DNA of 6,636 nucleotides, taken from positions 1 to 6,636 of the forward strand of contig JANXXZ010000283.1 in the NCBI GenBank assembly GCA_025350385.1, read 5' to 3'. Below the pieces are notes generated by a model. The model was not told where the DNA came from. It searched no databases and worked only from the letters and a program-made list of their open reading frames with translations. The translations under genes were made by a program, and so were the position numbers. This document shows positions 6,419-6,636 of this stretch, piece after piece. This stretch comes from Bacteroidales bacterium. Lineage in GTDB: Bacteria > Bacteroidota > Bacteroidia > Bacteroidales > UBA4417. The stretch's first letter is position 1; each line of letters starts with the position of its first letter.

Positions 6419-6586
6419 CGGGTAATTCCTGTCGAAGTTTCACAGCTCTTATTCAGTAGTAAACAATCTATTTAGACTATAATTTATGAATTGTTAAAGT
6501 GGAATATTATTTACAAGAAATGCTTCCCAATAAGTACTTTTGCTGTTGATAATGACAATGAAGTCAAATCAACAACAATCATACAC
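6419..6586. other. Intergenic region downstream of tyrS
   Basis: This stretch is AT-rich and without an ORF. The only inverted repeat noticed is a 6-bp pair AACAAT/ATTGTT around a loop of over 20 bases, too weak to call a terminator. It contains the promoter of the next gene. Confidence 0.5.
6535..6542 (+). promoter_or_regulatory. -7 box upstream of the partial gene at the right edge
   Basis: TACTTTTG matches the Bacteroidetes -7 consensus TAnnTTTG exactly and lies 44 bases before the ATG at 6587, giving a predicted leader of about 40 bases. No good -33 TTG is seen at the usual distance; TTTA near 6509-6513 is the closest approach. Confidence 0.5.
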
Positions 6587-6636
6587 ATGAAGAATTATAC
6601 CAAAAGAATTCTTTTTTTCGCACTGACGGCAGTTTT
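6587..6636 (+). CDS. Start of a probable exported protein (truncated by right window edge)
   Basis: The last 50 bases encode MKNYTKRILFFALTAV, a lysine/arginine-rich start followed by a hydrophobic run, which is the beginning of a typical signal peptide. The exact -7 box at 6535-6542 supports a real gene here. An upstream ATG at 6552 opens a frame that stops after a dozen codons (TGA at 6588), so it is not the start. Nothing can be said about the mature protein; secreted, lipoprotein and outer-membrane products all remain possible. Confidence 0.55.
   Translation, partial: MKNYTKRILFFALTAV

Noticed and set aside
6463..6496. AACAAT/ATTGTT inverted repeat as the tyrS terminator
   Set aside because: A 6-bp AT-rich stem with a loop of over 20 bases and no following T-run is not a credible terminator.
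1..6636. CRISPR arrays, tRNA or rRNA genes, insertion sequences
   Set aside because: Neither strand shows a repeat-spacer pattern beyond the 15-bp array, tRNA-like cloverleaf, rRNA sequence or transposase; the array has no spacers of CRISPR length.

Overview
The window looks like chromosomal DNA of a Bacteroidetes (Bacteroidota) bacterium, probably close to Bacteroidales and possibly uncultured. Three things point there. The proteins, especially the tyrosyl-tRNA synthetase and the SNF2-type N-terminus, have the form I know from that phylum. No start codon has a convincing Shine-Dalgarno sequence. Perfect matches to the Bacteroidetes -7 promoter box TAnnTTTG lie shortly upstream of three starts (2864-2871, 5112-5119, 6535-6542). 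No database search was possible, so the taxonomy is inference.

Layout: (1) 1-1128, minus strand: N-terminal 376 codons of a large protein running off the left edge, probably a Bacteroidetes SNF2-family helicase-like ATPase. (2) 1252-2481, minus: SbcD, the nuclease subunit of the SbcCD (Mre11-Rad50-like) complex, reading towards gene 1; sbcC is not next to it inside the window. (3) 2482-2888: a roughly 400-base AT-rich gap with no gene. Its right end holds the most striking structure here, a 15-bp-period array of palindromic operator-like sites (ATACAA-nn-TTGTAT) built into a Bacteroidetes-type promoter. (4) 2889-4013, plus: an archaeal-type AAA ATPase (ATPase_2-like) with a C-terminal winged-helix-like region, function unknown, facing against both neighbours. 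(5) 4014-4122: short convergent gap containing a degenerate 7-bp T-rich repeat. (6) 4123-4995, minus: exported SMP-30/gluconolactonase-like beta-propeller. (7) 4996-5137: divergent promoter region. (8) 5138-6418, plus: tyrS. (9) 6587-right edge, plus: first codons of a probably exported protein.

How they fit together: sbcD and the SNF2-like gene are co-directional DNA-transaction genes and may share a transcript. The ATPase gene is a self-contained unit with its own promoter and operator array, and looks like a cassette set between housekeeping genes. The SMP-30-like gene and tyrS are divergent and probably unrelated in function. The candidate for something undescribed is the pairing of the operator array with the ATPase; autoregulation through the ATPase's winged-helix-like C-terminus is a hypothesis, not an observation.
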